Below, one piece after another: positions 42,924-51,671 of a stretch of 64,000 bases of DNA (its first letter is position 1; each line of letters starts with the position of its first letter). A model generated the notes under the pieces. That model had not been told where the DNA came from. It worked only from the letters and a program-made list of their open reading frames with translations, and did not search any database. Both the position numbers and the translations under genes were made by a program. Source of the stretch: Oscillospiraceae bacterium (GTDB taxonomy: Bacteria; Bacillota; Clostridia; Oscillospirales; UBA644); NCBI GenBank assembly GCA_902783255.1, contig CACZQB010000058.1, positions 1 to 64,000 on the forward strand. Reading direction: 5' to 3'.

Positions 42924-44471
42924 ATGCTTCGACTGTATTTTTCTGATGCGATAAAAAGCATCAGATCAAGTATTTCTTTAACTATAATAATTGTTTTACT
43001 TTTTACCTTTCTTATACAGATCCTCAGCTATTCATTTGCATGGGTAACATATAATTATTGGCACAGTGAGTCACAAAATACGGGTATGACGAACGAAGTG
43101 TATCTTGAGTATTCAGTTTATTCTTTTCAGGGCGGATATGATTCTCTTGAAACTCCTCGGGTGTTTATAAGCTCTCTAAGCCTTGACGAAACGACCGGAC
43201 AAATCATAGAAAGAGATTTGACCCAGGAGGAAAAACAGCATAATGAAGCTGTATTTGCCTCATATGATAAACTGAATAGTAATCTGAAAAATATTGATGG
43301 ATATTTTTTTTCTAACAGAAAACTTAGTGGTATCATTGCAGATGATGACAGAGCTTATAAGCTTACAACAGGTTACGAGCGTGGAAGGAAGAGAATTTCG
43401 GAAAACGAGCTGCTTTTAGAACAATTTCTTGATATCGGATATTCAATTGAAGATGTCGAGCATTTTTGTCAGTATGATTGTTTTTTTATAGATAGAACCA
43501 CCATTTTGATGGAAGGGTTTGTATATAGTGAGGGCGAAGGTTTTACGGAGCAGAATCTTAATTATGACTATGTTATAACGGAAGACGGGCATTTGCCGAC
43601 TGTCCCGATTGTTATGGGAAATGATTTCAGAGAATACTTTGATATTGGCGATGTATTAAACAGTGCGATGAACAAAATGTATATAAATGGTTACTACAAT
43701 GGTATTCAGACCATGAGGTTTAGTGACCAGCACAACTGCAGCTATATAGTCGTAGGTTTTCTTGAAAAAGACTCCTCTGTAGAATATCGTGATGGAGTAA
43801 GAATGAATGTTGATTCGTATTTTATCATTCCGGAAGTCCCGAATACTCCGGAGTATTTCCCGAATGATCCTCTGAAATCACAAATTGATGAGTTTTATAA
43901 GAGAATTCCGCGGAGTATAGCATATATCGAAAAAGAGAACGAAACTAAGATTGTTGATTCGCTTGCAAAAGCGCTTTCCGAAGATACGGTTATCGGACCA
44001 TACTTTCATCTTGTTAAGAATGAGCATTTAAATGCCGTATACGGCAGTATTCTTGAAAAAAGAGCCGTTGGTTTCGGTGCCATTGCCATTTCCACCTTTG
44101 GTTTCTGTATAGCCGTAATAATAATTATTATAATAAACAAATTCAACAGCGGCATAAAAGATACTGCAATCCACCGTCTTATCGGCGCAAGCACGGGCGA
44201 TATAGTCCGCACATATGTTCTTGAATTTGCCATATATCTCCTTTGTGCCGATATACTGTCGCATTATGTATATATAATATATGCTTTTAACCCTATGTCA
44301 AGAGCTCTTATCGGATTTTGGTCGGTTCTACCTGTAAACGGCGTTGATGTAAGAATGATATATCCTCTCATGCTTGTTATGAACATCGTCTTTCTTGCTA
44401 TCGTTGCACTCATAGCGCATATCTGCTCATCAAAACTCAACACCGCCGAAATAATAAAAGGAAAGGAATAA
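42924..44471 (+). CDS. Half-size FtsX-like permease (first unit), module D
   Basis: A 515-residue single-unit permease. Helix 1 (FTFLIQILSYSFAWVTYNYW) and the last three helices (from FGAIAISTFGFCIAVIIIIII to TAEIIKGKE) closely match the module C permease, whereas the outer domain between is divergent and more A/T-rich by eye. ATG 42924 has GGGAG upstream; the open frame begins earlier, inside the hairpin, and was not used. The gene at 44475 starts 3 nt after its stop and supplies the missing second FtsX unit, so the two together equal a full-length permease encoded as two chains. Confidence 0.8.
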   Translation: MLRLYFSDAIKSIRSSISLTIIIVLLFTFLIQILSYSFAWVTYNYWHSESQNTGMTNEVYLEYSVYSFQGGYDSLETPRVFISSLSLDETTGQIIERDLTQEEKQHNEAVFASYDKLNSNLKNIDGYFFSNRKLSGIIADDDRAYKLTTGYERGRKRISENELLLEQFLDIGYSIEDVEHFCQYDCFFIDRTTILMEGFVYSEGEGFTEQNLNYDYVITEDGHLPTVPIVMGNDFREYFDIGDVLNSAMNKMYINGYYNGIQTMRFSDQHNCSYIVVGFLEKDSSVEYRDGVRMNVDSYFIIPEVPNTPEYFPNDPLKSQIDEFYKRIPRSIAYIEKENETKIVDSLAKALSEDTVIGPYFHLVKNEHLNAVYGSILEKRAVGFGAIAISTFGFCIAVIIIIIINKFNSGIKDTAIHRLIGASTGDIVRTYVLEFAIYLLCADILSHYVYIIYAFNPMSRALIGFWSVLPVNGVDVRMIYPLMLVMNIVFLAIVALIAHICSSKLNTAEIIKGKE

Positions 44472-44474
44472 AAA

Positions 44475-45527
44475 ATGAAAAAATTTAATGTCAACGGCTT
44501 TATGATTGCAGTATCGTTCTTTCTTGCGTCGTTTTTTGTTGTTGTCTTTGTAAATCAGCTTATCGTTAACAGACAAAACAACAGGAACTACGATATGTTC
44601 AACGGTCCTTCTTCGCTTAAAATGAGAATTACCTGTGCAGAGCCGTTCTTGCTTACGCCGCAGAATTACGGAAATGATTTCGTTATTTATCATATCCTTT
44701 CCGAATCAAATATAGATTATGACAGCCCATGGGTAAGGGTAGTTTACGGAAAAGGCGATTTTCCGACGCCGAAAATGCTTACGGGAAGCTTCTTTACCGA
44801 AGAACAGCTCCTTTCTGCCGAACCTCTCTGCATCGTCGGTTCACGAGTAAGTGAAAACAGCACCGAGAAATCCGGAAATGAGGAATACTTTACTTACGAA
44901 GGAATCCGTTACCGCGTTATCGGTCATATGGGCATAGGCGCAGCTTCAGATCTCGACGTTATTGTCATGCTCAACTGGGGCGGATACTTTGCCGAAAAAG
45001 AAATGTGCTCCGGTCTTTATCTTATCGACTCCGACAATGCTTCCGCAAGAGAATCGGCGTATGCAAAAGTAAAAGAGGCGGCAGAATCTGCGGAAGGCGT
45101 TACGTTCCTTCCCCTTGCTTACAAAACAACCATTCGTTCATTTGATGCTTACAGTAAGGCATTTTACCCCATTGCAATAATAATACTTGTTCTCAGTATA
45201 GTGGTCTTAGGCATTTTCTATATCAGAGACAACGCATACCAGATAGCAGTGAAAAAACTCATCGGAGTTTCAATGCCTATGCTGTATTTTGAAGTAATTC
45301 TCAAATTCGTGAAATTCGCTCTTTTCGGACTTGGCGCAGCGCTCATTGCCATGCTTTTGCTTTCGTTCAACAGCACTTACGCAACAAGCGAAATAGGGTA
45401 TTTTACGGCAATAACTCCGCAAACTATAATATTCGCCGTGATCGCATCTGTCCTCCTCGCGGTCATTCTTTCTCTCCCGCCCATCGTTTCCGTTTACAGA
45501 CTCGATACGAGCGAACAGATAAAGTAA
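44475..45527 (+). CDS. Half-size FtsX-like permease (second unit), module D
   Basis: A 350-residue membrane protein. Helix 1 (about 8-30, FMIAVSFFLASFFVVVFVNQ) is followed by a short MacB-core outer domain (TGSFFTEEQLLSAEPLCIVG, about 105-125) and three C-terminal helices (about 230-345) ending RLDTSEQIK. It corresponds to the C-terminal half of the 815- and 824-residue permeases. GGAAAGGA at the end of the preceding gene serves as its ribosome site. A split permease working as a heterodimer with 42924-44471 is the simplest reading. Confidence 0.8.
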   Translation: MKKFNVNGFMIAVSFFLASFFVVVFVNQLIVNRQNNRNYDMFNGPSSLKMRITCAEPFLLTPQNYGNDFVIYHILSESNIDYDSPWVRVVYGKGDFPTPKMLTGSFFTEEQLLSAEPLCIVGSRVSENSTEKSGNEEYFTYEGIRYRVIGHMGIGAASDLDVIVMLNWGGYFAEKEMCSGLYLIDSDNASARESAYAKVKEAAESAEGVTFLPLAYKTTIRSFDAYSKAFYPIAIIILVLSIVVLGIFYIRDNAYQIAVKKLIGVSMPMLYFEVILKFVKFALFGLGAALIAMLLLSFNSTYATSEIGYFTAITPQTIIFAVIASVLLAVILSLPPIVSVYRLDTSEQIK

Positions 45528-45570
45528 AACTAAAAAGTCAATATTTTTATTGATAAAGGAGCTGTGAAGA

Positions 45571-45919
45571 ATGCTGCGCTTGTTCTTTTATGATCTTTGG
45601 TCCAATATGAAGCGCTCTCCCATTGTTTCTCTCCTTATTTTTATTCAGATAGCGATCCTTTCATTCTGTATCACGGATATCTTTTTTGAAAAGATCTCGT
45701 CGGATTTCAATAATAATGCTTATACGGGAGTTTATCTTGATTATGTATGCGATATCCAAAACAGTACTTTCTGATATCCCGCTCTTTTCTGTTTTTTCTG
45801 TAGATATCGAAGTCTTGCTGCTTTCATTAGGTATTCTTATGCTTATCTCTCTTTTCTTCTCCGTTCTCGCCGTTTACCGCTCTTTTGCCGGCACCGCAAG
45901 AGACCTCAAGAGGAGTTGA
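45571..45919 (+). pseudogene. Deletion scar of a double FtsX permease
   Basis: ATG 45571, with AAAGGAG upstream, opens a permease N-terminus (FYDLWSNMKRSPIVSLLIFI, matching the starts of both full-length permeases) that stops at 45774. In the +1 frame the sequence then gives the last ~45 residues of such a permease (IEVLLLSLGILMLISLFF, VYRSFAGTARDLKRS, stop 45917-45919). More than 700 internal codons are missing, with a frame change at the join, which lies around 45740-45785. The stop overlaps the -35 box of the ATPase promoter. Confidence 0.75.
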
Positions 45920-45944
45920 CATAAGGATTATATTATGCTATAAT
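45916..45944 (+). promoter_or_regulatory. Sigma-A promoter of the island ATPase gene
   Basis: TTGACA (45916-45921), 17 bp, TATAAT (45939-45944). Confidence 0.85.
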
Positions 45945-46016
45945 AACAGCAGAAACGTCGATTAGTCACGAAAATCAAAAAAAACATAAAATTTAACAAA
46001 TATACAGGAGGCTCAC

Positions 46017-46703
46017 ATGGAAAACTTAATATCACTCAGAGGCATATGCAAAACATACGGCAAGGGCGACGGACTTGTAACGGCGCTCCGTCCTATCGAC
46101 CTTGATATCAAAAAAGGTGAAATGCTCGCCATAATGGGCAAATCAGGCTCAGGCAAATCAACGCTTCTCAATCTTCTTGCAGGCCTCGATACTCCCGATG
46201 ACGGAGAATATATCTATAACGGCGAAACAATAAATACAAAGAATCAGAACAAGATGGCGAAATTCAGAAGAAACGACGTAGGGTTCGTAGTTCAGCATTT
46301 TGCGCTTATAGACGAATACAACGTATCGCAGAACATAGCGTTACCTCTCAGATACGGCAAACTGAAAGGCGTATCAACAAAGAAAAGGATAAAAGAGATA
46401 GCGGAAAGACTTGAAATAGGGGAGAAGCTGAAGAAATACCCTTCACAGCTTTCAGGCGGACAGGCGCAGAGAGTAGCGATAGCAAGAGCGATAGCGCATA
46501 AACCGTCGATTCTTCTTGCGGACGAACCCACAGGTGCTCTGGATGAAGAAACAGGCAAAAGCATAATGAATCTTTTCAAAGAGATAAACAAAGAAGGCAC
46601 AACGGTAGTAGTAGTAACTCACGATGCTAACGTAGCGTCCTACTGCCAGCGCACAATCCGCCTCCACGACGGCGAGATAGTAGGGGAAGAGCAGAATCAG
46701 TAA
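46017..46703 (+). CDS. ABC transporter ATPase of the secreted-protein island (MacB/LolD-like)
   Basis: A 228-residue ATPase with Walker [10 protein letters not shown] (near 41-49), Q-loop VVQHF, signature LSGGQAQR (near 145), Walker B ILLADEP and switch VVTHD. It belongs to the group that pairs with FtsX-type permeases (MacB, LolD, BceA), which also includes the ATPases of lactococcin-972-type loci. The only intact ATPase gene in the island, it may serve all its permeases. CAGGAGG precedes ATG 46017, and the double permease follows 43 nt later on the same transcript. Confidence 0.92.
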   Translation: MENLISLRGICKTYGKGDGLVTALRPIDLDIKKGEMLAIMGKSGSGKSTLLNLLAGLDTPDDGEYIYNGETINTKNQNKMAKFRRNDVGFVVQHFALIDEYNVSQNIALPLRYGKLKGVSTKKRIKEIAERLEIGEKLKKYPSQLSGGQAQRVAIARAIAHKPSILLADEPTGALDEETGKSIMNLFKEINKEGTTVVVVTHDANVASYCQRTIRLHDGEIVGEEQNQ

Positions 46704-46746
46704 AACTATTCAGATAAGGCAGACAAATAAATACAGGAGGGAAGTC

Positions 46747-49221
46747 ATGAGACATGCGATTCTTGATTTTTGGCATAGCATCAGAAAATCTCCGTTCCTT
46801 TTCCTTTTTTTGTTTATTCAGATTGTCGTTTCAAGTGTAATTATTTATTCAGCATTGGCAAACTATAATTGGATTGAAATGGAAAGCAATAAGGCGCAGA
46901 TTTCCTGGGGCGATAAGGAGTATGCAAGAATTGCTGAAAAGAATTCTGTCTTTTTTGATCCGGACCTCCAGCATAAGGTTGTGGATTTGACATGGTTTTC
47001 AGGATTGGGTATCCGTAAGGATGATCCTGAAAAATATAATGAAATGGTCGATTATTTCAATCAGCTTGATAACTTTTATAATGATCTTACGGGTATAGAA
47101 GGACTGAAGGTAATTATTTCCTTTCCATGGGATATTTTCCTTGAGAAAGAAAAGGATTGGAGTAAAGAAGACAGATTTTACAATCAATATGGGATGTTTG
47201 ATATTAATAATCGTGAAGGTGAGTATTCGCGTCTGCATGCGGTTTATATCGGTAAAGATTATTTAGATCATTTCAATCTGGTTTTGAGCGAAGGGGAATA
47301 CTTTAAGGAAGATGATTACCTTTATGAAGGTGATTATATCCCTGTTTTGATGGGTTCAAAATATAAACAGTATTACTCTTTAGGCGAAGAATTCTATGCG
47401 GGTTTGATTAGTGATGAGAACTATAAAAAAATGAAGGTAGTTGGTTTTATTGCAGAAAACCAGTATTATACTACTGCAAATGCCGTAACGGATGTTTACT
47501 CTTACGATACGGCTATTCTTATCCCGAGTATTTTAAGGAGTGCGGATGATCTGTTGAATGCCTTTAGTGATTACAGGCATCTGTTTGGTATGCGTATAAC
47601 CGGCTCTTTCTGTGTGATAGATGAAAAAAAATATGATACGGTAAAAAACCAGATAGAAGAGCTTATTGCTTTGCATGATCTTGATGACTTGTTTTATGTC
47701 CGCAAGTTGCGCATCCAGAAAGAACTCGCAAGCAACTACAAAGATCAGCTCGTTATCAGCATAGCGGTATGTATAGCCACGCTTTTATTTTCGCTGTTCA
47801 GCTTTATCTTCACAATGCTGTATAAGATAGACGACAACATGAAAAACTATGCGATACGCATGGTAGTAGGGGAAACATACGGCGAAATAGCGTTCAGATA
47901 TATATTTGAGTCGTTCGCAGTCTTTCTGCTCGGACAGATTACGGGATTTTTCGCATTTAAGATATATGCGGTAAATTCATATATCTATCAGGGCTACGAT
48001 TATCTCGAAGAGCCGACTTTAAGGACAGGTATTCTTCTTAATATCGCCTTTTATATAATAACCGCGATCATTCTGTATATATGCATAAACGTAAAACTCA
48101 AAACATATTCTCTTGCAACACTTATCCGCGGCAACGAAGTGAAAAAAGAAAGAAGAGTGCCGTTTTACAGAGTCGTTATCTTCTTAATGCTTGCTATAGT
48201 CGGCATATTCAGTATGTTTATTGCAAGTTATCAGGTAGCTGTAGACAGAATAGACATATATTATACCGGATATTACACAAAGAATGTTAAAATTGCGTAT
48301 GTCAGCGCTCTTGCGGAAGAAAACGCTCCTACTGTAAAAGTAGACGTTGACGAAATAGGAGCAAAAGCGGAAAATGCAATAATCAACAGGTATATAACGT
48401 CAAAGTATAAGGGAGACGATTATATCACCGAACGCGGACTCTACTTCAACGGATATATCGACCCGGTAAATATACTTGAAGGAAGATTTTTCACGAAAGA
48501 AGAAGTCGCAGGAAAAGAAAAGATTGCGGTAGTAGGAAAAGAGATATATAATAAATACGTAACAATTGCCGATGACGGCACGGCGTATTATCACAGTGAA
48601 GACCTTGAAGCGGATCTTAAAGTAATAGGCGTAATGGGTAAAGAAGAACAGGCGACAAATCTTGATTTCATTGTGTTTGTTCCCATAAAAACCGCAACCG
48701 CAAAATTCGGATCGCAGGCAAGTTATACGCTTGACGGAAAAGATAAAGAAACGGTAGAAAATCTTGAAAAAGTATTCGCCGAACACGTATCTAAGACCGC
48801 AATGGTAAGCACCAGAAAATATAATCCCCGCATCACCGTCGAAGCGCCGACAGATATGCTGATAATGCTGCTGATAATCATAATAATCAACGCGGTAGTA
48901 TTCTGTTTCTACTACGTCTCAAAGCAGGGACATATCCACGCGGTAAAGAAGATAGTGGGATACTCAAAGCTGATGATCCTTGCTGATACGTTCACGGACT
49001 TCCTTCTTCTTACCGTGGGCGCGTTCGTAACGGGAAATGCGATAGTTATACTTCTTAAAGAAACAATATTCAAAGAAGTTCAGCTCTTTTCTATATACAT
49101 GCTTGACCCTCAGGTAATAATCATATCGCTTGTTGCAGTCGTCGCGCTTACGGTCCTTCTTTCCGTAATAGCCATAGCAAGAACCTTCACCTCCGGCAAT
49201 ACAAACGAATACAGAGTGTAA
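46747..49221 (+). CDS. Full-length double FtsX/MacB-type ABC permease, operonic with the ATPase
   Basis: An 824-residue paralogue of the module A permease with the same layout: helix 1, outer domain 1 (containing SEGEYFKEDDYLYEGDYIPV), three helices ending LIRGNEVKKE, a second helix, MacB-like outer domain 2 and three terminal helices. By eye residues 1-310 are more diverged and A/T-rich, while everything after about base 47700 is much closer to the paralogue. No secreted-protein gene precedes it. Direct linkage to the ATPase suggests this is the core transporter of the island. GGAGG precedes the ATG. Confidence 0.83.
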   Translation: MRHAILDFWHSIRKSPFLFLFLFIQIVVSSVIIYSALANYNWIEMESNKAQISWGDKEYARIAEKNSVFFDPDLQHKVVDLTWFSGLGIRKDDPEKYNEMVDYFNQLDNFYNDLTGIEGLKVIISFPWDIFLEKEKDWSKEDRFYNQYGMFDINNREGEYSRLHAVYIGKDYLDHFNLVLSEGEYFKEDDYLYEGDYIPVLMGSKYKQYYSLGEEFYAGLISDENYKKMKVVGFIAENQYYTTANAVTDVYSYDTAILIPSILRSADDLLNAFSDYRHLFGMRITGSFCVIDEKKYDTVKNQIEELIALHDLDDLFYVRKLRIQKELASNYKDQLVISIAVCIATLLFSLFSFIFTMLYKIDDNMKNYAIRMVVGETYGEIAFRYIFESFAVFLLGQITGFFAFKIYAVNSYIYQGYDYLEEPTLRTGILLNIAFYIITAIILYICINVKLKTYSLATLIRGNEVKKERRVPFYRVVIFLMLAIVGIFSMFIASYQVAVDRIDIYYTGYYTKNVKIAYVSALAEENAPTVKVDVDEIGAKAENAIINRYITSKYKGDDYITERGLYFNGYIDPVNILEGRFFTKEEVAGKEKIAVVGKEIYNKYVTIADDGTAYYHSEDLEADLKVIGVMGKEEQATNLDFIVFVPIKTATAKFGSQASYTLDGKDKETVENLEKVFAEHVSKTAMVSTRKYNPRITVEAPTDMLIMLLIIIIINAVVFCFYYVSKQGHIHAVKKIVGYSKLMILADTFTDFLLLTVGAFVTGNAIVILLKETIFKEVQLFSIYMLDPQVIIISLVAVVALTVLLSVIAIARTFTSGNTNEYRV

Positions 49222-49261
49222 CCTTGTTCATTCCTCTTATTTTTCAGAATTAATCATAATA

Positions 49262-49301
49262 AAATGCCCGTGATTTTCGTTTAAGTATTTCACGGGCATT
49301 T
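49262..49301 (+). terminator. Terminator of the ATPase-permease operon
   Basis: A 12-bp stem AAATGCCCGTGA/TCACGGGCATTT, 16-nt loop, followed by a T-rich tract. Confidence 0.8.
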
Positions 49302-49357
49302 GTCGTTTCATTTTTTAACATAACAGAGATGAAAATGTATTTTTTTTGGAAACTTTA

Positions 49358-49386
49358 TTGATTTTTAATAAATCATATGTTATAAT
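49358..49386 (+). promoter_or_regulatory. Sigma-A promoter of the Na/Pi transporter gene
   Basis: TTGATT (49358-49363), 17 bp, TATAAT (49381-49386). Confidence 0.8.
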
Positions 49387-49448
49387 AGTTTTTGAATGCA
49401 AAAATAATTGACATCAAGAAAAACTGAATATGGAATAAAGGAGTAAAC

Positions 49449-51197
49449 ATGGATATTTTTTCAATAACCTCTATGCTTGGCGGACTTGCTTTTTTTCTGT
49501 ACGGCATGAGGTTGCTTTCAGAAAGTCTTGAAAAATCCTATAACGGTGCGCTGAATAAAAATTTGAAAGCAGTCACAAAAAATAAGCTTTTTACAATTTT
49601 GTTCGGTGTAGGTATCACTATCGCAGTGCAGTCTTCATCAGCTGTGACTGTTATGCTCGTAGGACTTGTCAACTCGGGCATCATTGAATTCGGCGATACT
49701 ATCGGCGTAATGATGGGATCAAACATCGGTACAACGCTTACGGCATGGATCCTCAGCCTTGCGGGGCTTCAAGGCGATACTTGGTGGATTAATATTCTGA
49801 AACCTGCAAATTTCTCCCCGATCCTTGCTTTTATCGGTATTCTTGTTACAATGGCCGGCAAGAAACAGAAAACAAAAAATATCGGTCTGGTTCTGCTCGG
49901 TTTTGCGATCCTTCTGTTCGGTATGACTGTCATGTCAGATTCCATGGCACCGCTTGCTGAAATAGAGGAGTTCAGAAATATCCTTACAGCCTTTAAAAAT
50001 CCGATCCTTGCAGTTCTTGTCGGCACCGTATTTACCGGCATCATACAGAGCTCTGCCGCTTCTGTAGCTATCCTTCAGGCATTTTCACTTTCAGGCGGAA
50101 TCACCTACGGTATGGCTATCCCCATTATTATGGGTCTCAATATAGGTACCTGTATTACCGCTATAATTTCAAGCATAGGCGTAAGTAAAAACGCAAAAAA
50201 AGTTGCCGTTACTCATCTGACGATCAAAATAATCGGTACGATCATATTCCTTGTTCCCTTTTATATTCTTGATGCGATATTCAATTTTGCGTTCGTAGAC
50301 TCCGAGATCACACCTGTTATGATTGCGGTTATCCACAGCGTGTTTAATATTGCGAATACAGTCGTATTGCTGCCGTTTACAAAACAGCTTGAAGCGCTCA
50401 CAAACAAACTGATTCCCGGCGGAGATAAAAATGAGGGCTTTCGTGTCGTTCTTGACGACAGACTTCTAGCAATGCCTTCAGTCGCTGTTGAGAGATCTCT
50501 TGAAACAGTTATTGATATGTCCGATCTTTCAATGAAAGCATTTCTTGAATCGGTGGATATCATTTTTGAATACGATGACGATAAAGCAGAGCAGATTCTG
50601 CAAATGGAAGAACAGATAGATAAATATGAAGACTATCTCGGAACTTTCATGATGAAACTCTCAAAAATCAGCCTTTCCGATGCAGATACTAAAAATGTCA
50701 CCAAAATACTTCATACGATCGATGACTTTGAAAGAATAGGGGACCATGCGGTAAATCTTGTCGATGTTGCCCGTGAAATCCATGAGAAAAAAGTCGAATT
50801 TTCACCGGAAGCCGCAAAGGAAATTAAAATTATCACTTCTGCTATGCGTGAAATAGTTGAAATCACATCAAAATGCTTCAGAGAAAACGATATTATCCTT
50901 GCGTCAAATGTCGAACCTCTGGAACAGGTTATAGACGGACTTAAACTTAACATCAAGAAAAACCATATAAACCGTCTGCAAACTGGAGCATGCACAATAA
51001 ATCACGGTTTTGTTCTTAATGATCTTATAACCAATTACGGCAGAGTTTCTGACCACTGTTCAAACGTAGCTGTTGCAGTCATAGAATCTTATCACGGCAC
51101 ATTCGGCACGCATGAATACCTTAATTCGGTCAAAAATCACAATAATGAAGATTTTGAAAAGAAATTCAACGATTACAGCGCCCGTTTTGCGCTTTAA
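49449..51197 (+). CDS. Na/phosphate cotransporter with PhoU-like C-terminal domain
   Basis: A 582-residue transporter of the NptA/PNaS family. Two inverted repeats carry the signatures VQSSSAVTVMLVGLVNSG (about 58-75) and IIQSSAASVAILQAFSLSGG (about 198-217), each followed by a GxNIGT motif. About eight membrane helices end near residue 310. The C-terminal ~240 residues are helical and PhoU-like (DRLLAMPSVAVERSLETVID, FERIGDHAVNLVD). It imports phosphate with sodium; the PhoU part is thought to regulate it. The gene is monocistronic with promoter and terminator. The start follows AAAGGAGT. Confidence 0.92.
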   Translation: MDIFSITSMLGGLAFFLYGMRLLSESLEKSYNGALNKNLKAVTKNKLFTILFGVGITIAVQSSSAVTVMLVGLVNSGIIEFGDTIGVMMGSNIGTTLTAWILSLAGLQGDTWWINILKPANFSPILAFIGILVTMAGKKQKTKNIGLVLLGFAILLFGMTVMSDSMAPLAEIEEFRNILTAFKNPILAVLVGTVFTGIIQSSAASVAILQAFSLSGGITYGMAIPIIMGLNIGTCITAIISSIGVSKNAKKVAVTHLTIKIIGTIIFLVPFYILDAIFNFAFVDSEITPVMIAVIHSVFNIANTVVLLPFTKQLEALTNKLIPGGDKNEGFRVVLDDRLLAMPSVAVERSLETVIDMSDLSMKAFLESVDIIFEYDDDKAEQILQMEEQIDKYEDYLGTFMMKLSKISLSDADTKNVTKILHTIDDFERIGDHAVNLVDVAREIHEKKVEFSPEAAKEIKIITSAMREIVEITSKCFRENDIILASNVEPLEQVIDGLKLNIKKNHINRLQTGACTINHGFVLNDLITNYGRVSDHCSNVAVAVIESYHGTFGTHEYLNSVKNHNNEDFEKKFNDYSARFAL

Positions 51198-51219
51198 ATC
51201 CTTATAATTATTCAAATAA

Positions 51220-51247
51220 AACGGCAGGGTGTTTTCATCCTGCCGTT
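51220..51247. terminator. Bidirectional terminator
   Basis: A 9-bp stem AACGGCAGG/CCTGCCGTT with a 10-nt loop between convergent genes; T-rich on plus, A-rich before it for the minus direction. Confidence 0.85.
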
Positions 51248-51265
51248 CTTTATTTTTCTCTTTAA

Positions 51266-51649
51266 TTATTCTGCCTTTTCTTCTTTTTCAGGCTCTTCAT
51301 CTTTTTTCTTTAATGTTCTTGCCTTGTTTAAAGCTTTAACAACAAGGAAAAGGAAGATTGCGGTAAGAAGGAAATTGATTATCAGTTCTATCAGGTTGCC
51401 GTAGGATAAAATCGCAGCGCCTTTTTCCTGTGCCTCGGCAAGGTTTGCGTAGGTATTACCGTCAAGAGCAACAAACATTTCCTTGAAATCTGTACCGTTG
51501 GTGAGAAGTCCTACAAGCGGCATCAGTATATCGTTTACAACGCTGTTTACTATTTTTGTAAACATTCCGCCGATAACCATACCGATTGCAAGATCCATCA
51601 CGTTGCCTTTGGAAATAAATTCCTTGAATTCGCCAAAAAATTTCTTCAT
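51266..51649 (-). CDS. mscL: Large-conductance mechanosensitive channel
   Basis: A 127-residue channel that opens under membrane tension to release solutes on osmotic downshock. It has the amphipathic N-terminal helix FFGEFKEFISKGNVMDLA, the pore helix IGMVIGGMFTKIVNSVVNDILMP, an outer loop, helix 2 (about 85-108) and a charged C-terminal bundle rich in Lys and Glu. It functions as a homopentamer. It lies 22 nt downstream of the DUF1015 gene on the same strand. Confidence 0.96.
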   Translation of the reverse strand: MKKFFGEFKEFISKGNVMDLAIGMVIGGMFTKIVNSVVNDILMPLVGLLTNGTDFKEMFVALDGNTYANLAEAQEKGAAILSYGNLIELIINFLLTAIFLFLVVKALNKARTLKKKDEEPEKEEKAE

Positions 51650-51671
51650 GTTTTATTTCTCCGTTTCTGAT

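Noticed and set aside
36250-49221. Mobile element or CRISPR-like array as explanation for the repeats
   Set aside because: No transposase, integrase, terminal inverted repeats or short regularly spaced repeats; the repeats are gene modules.
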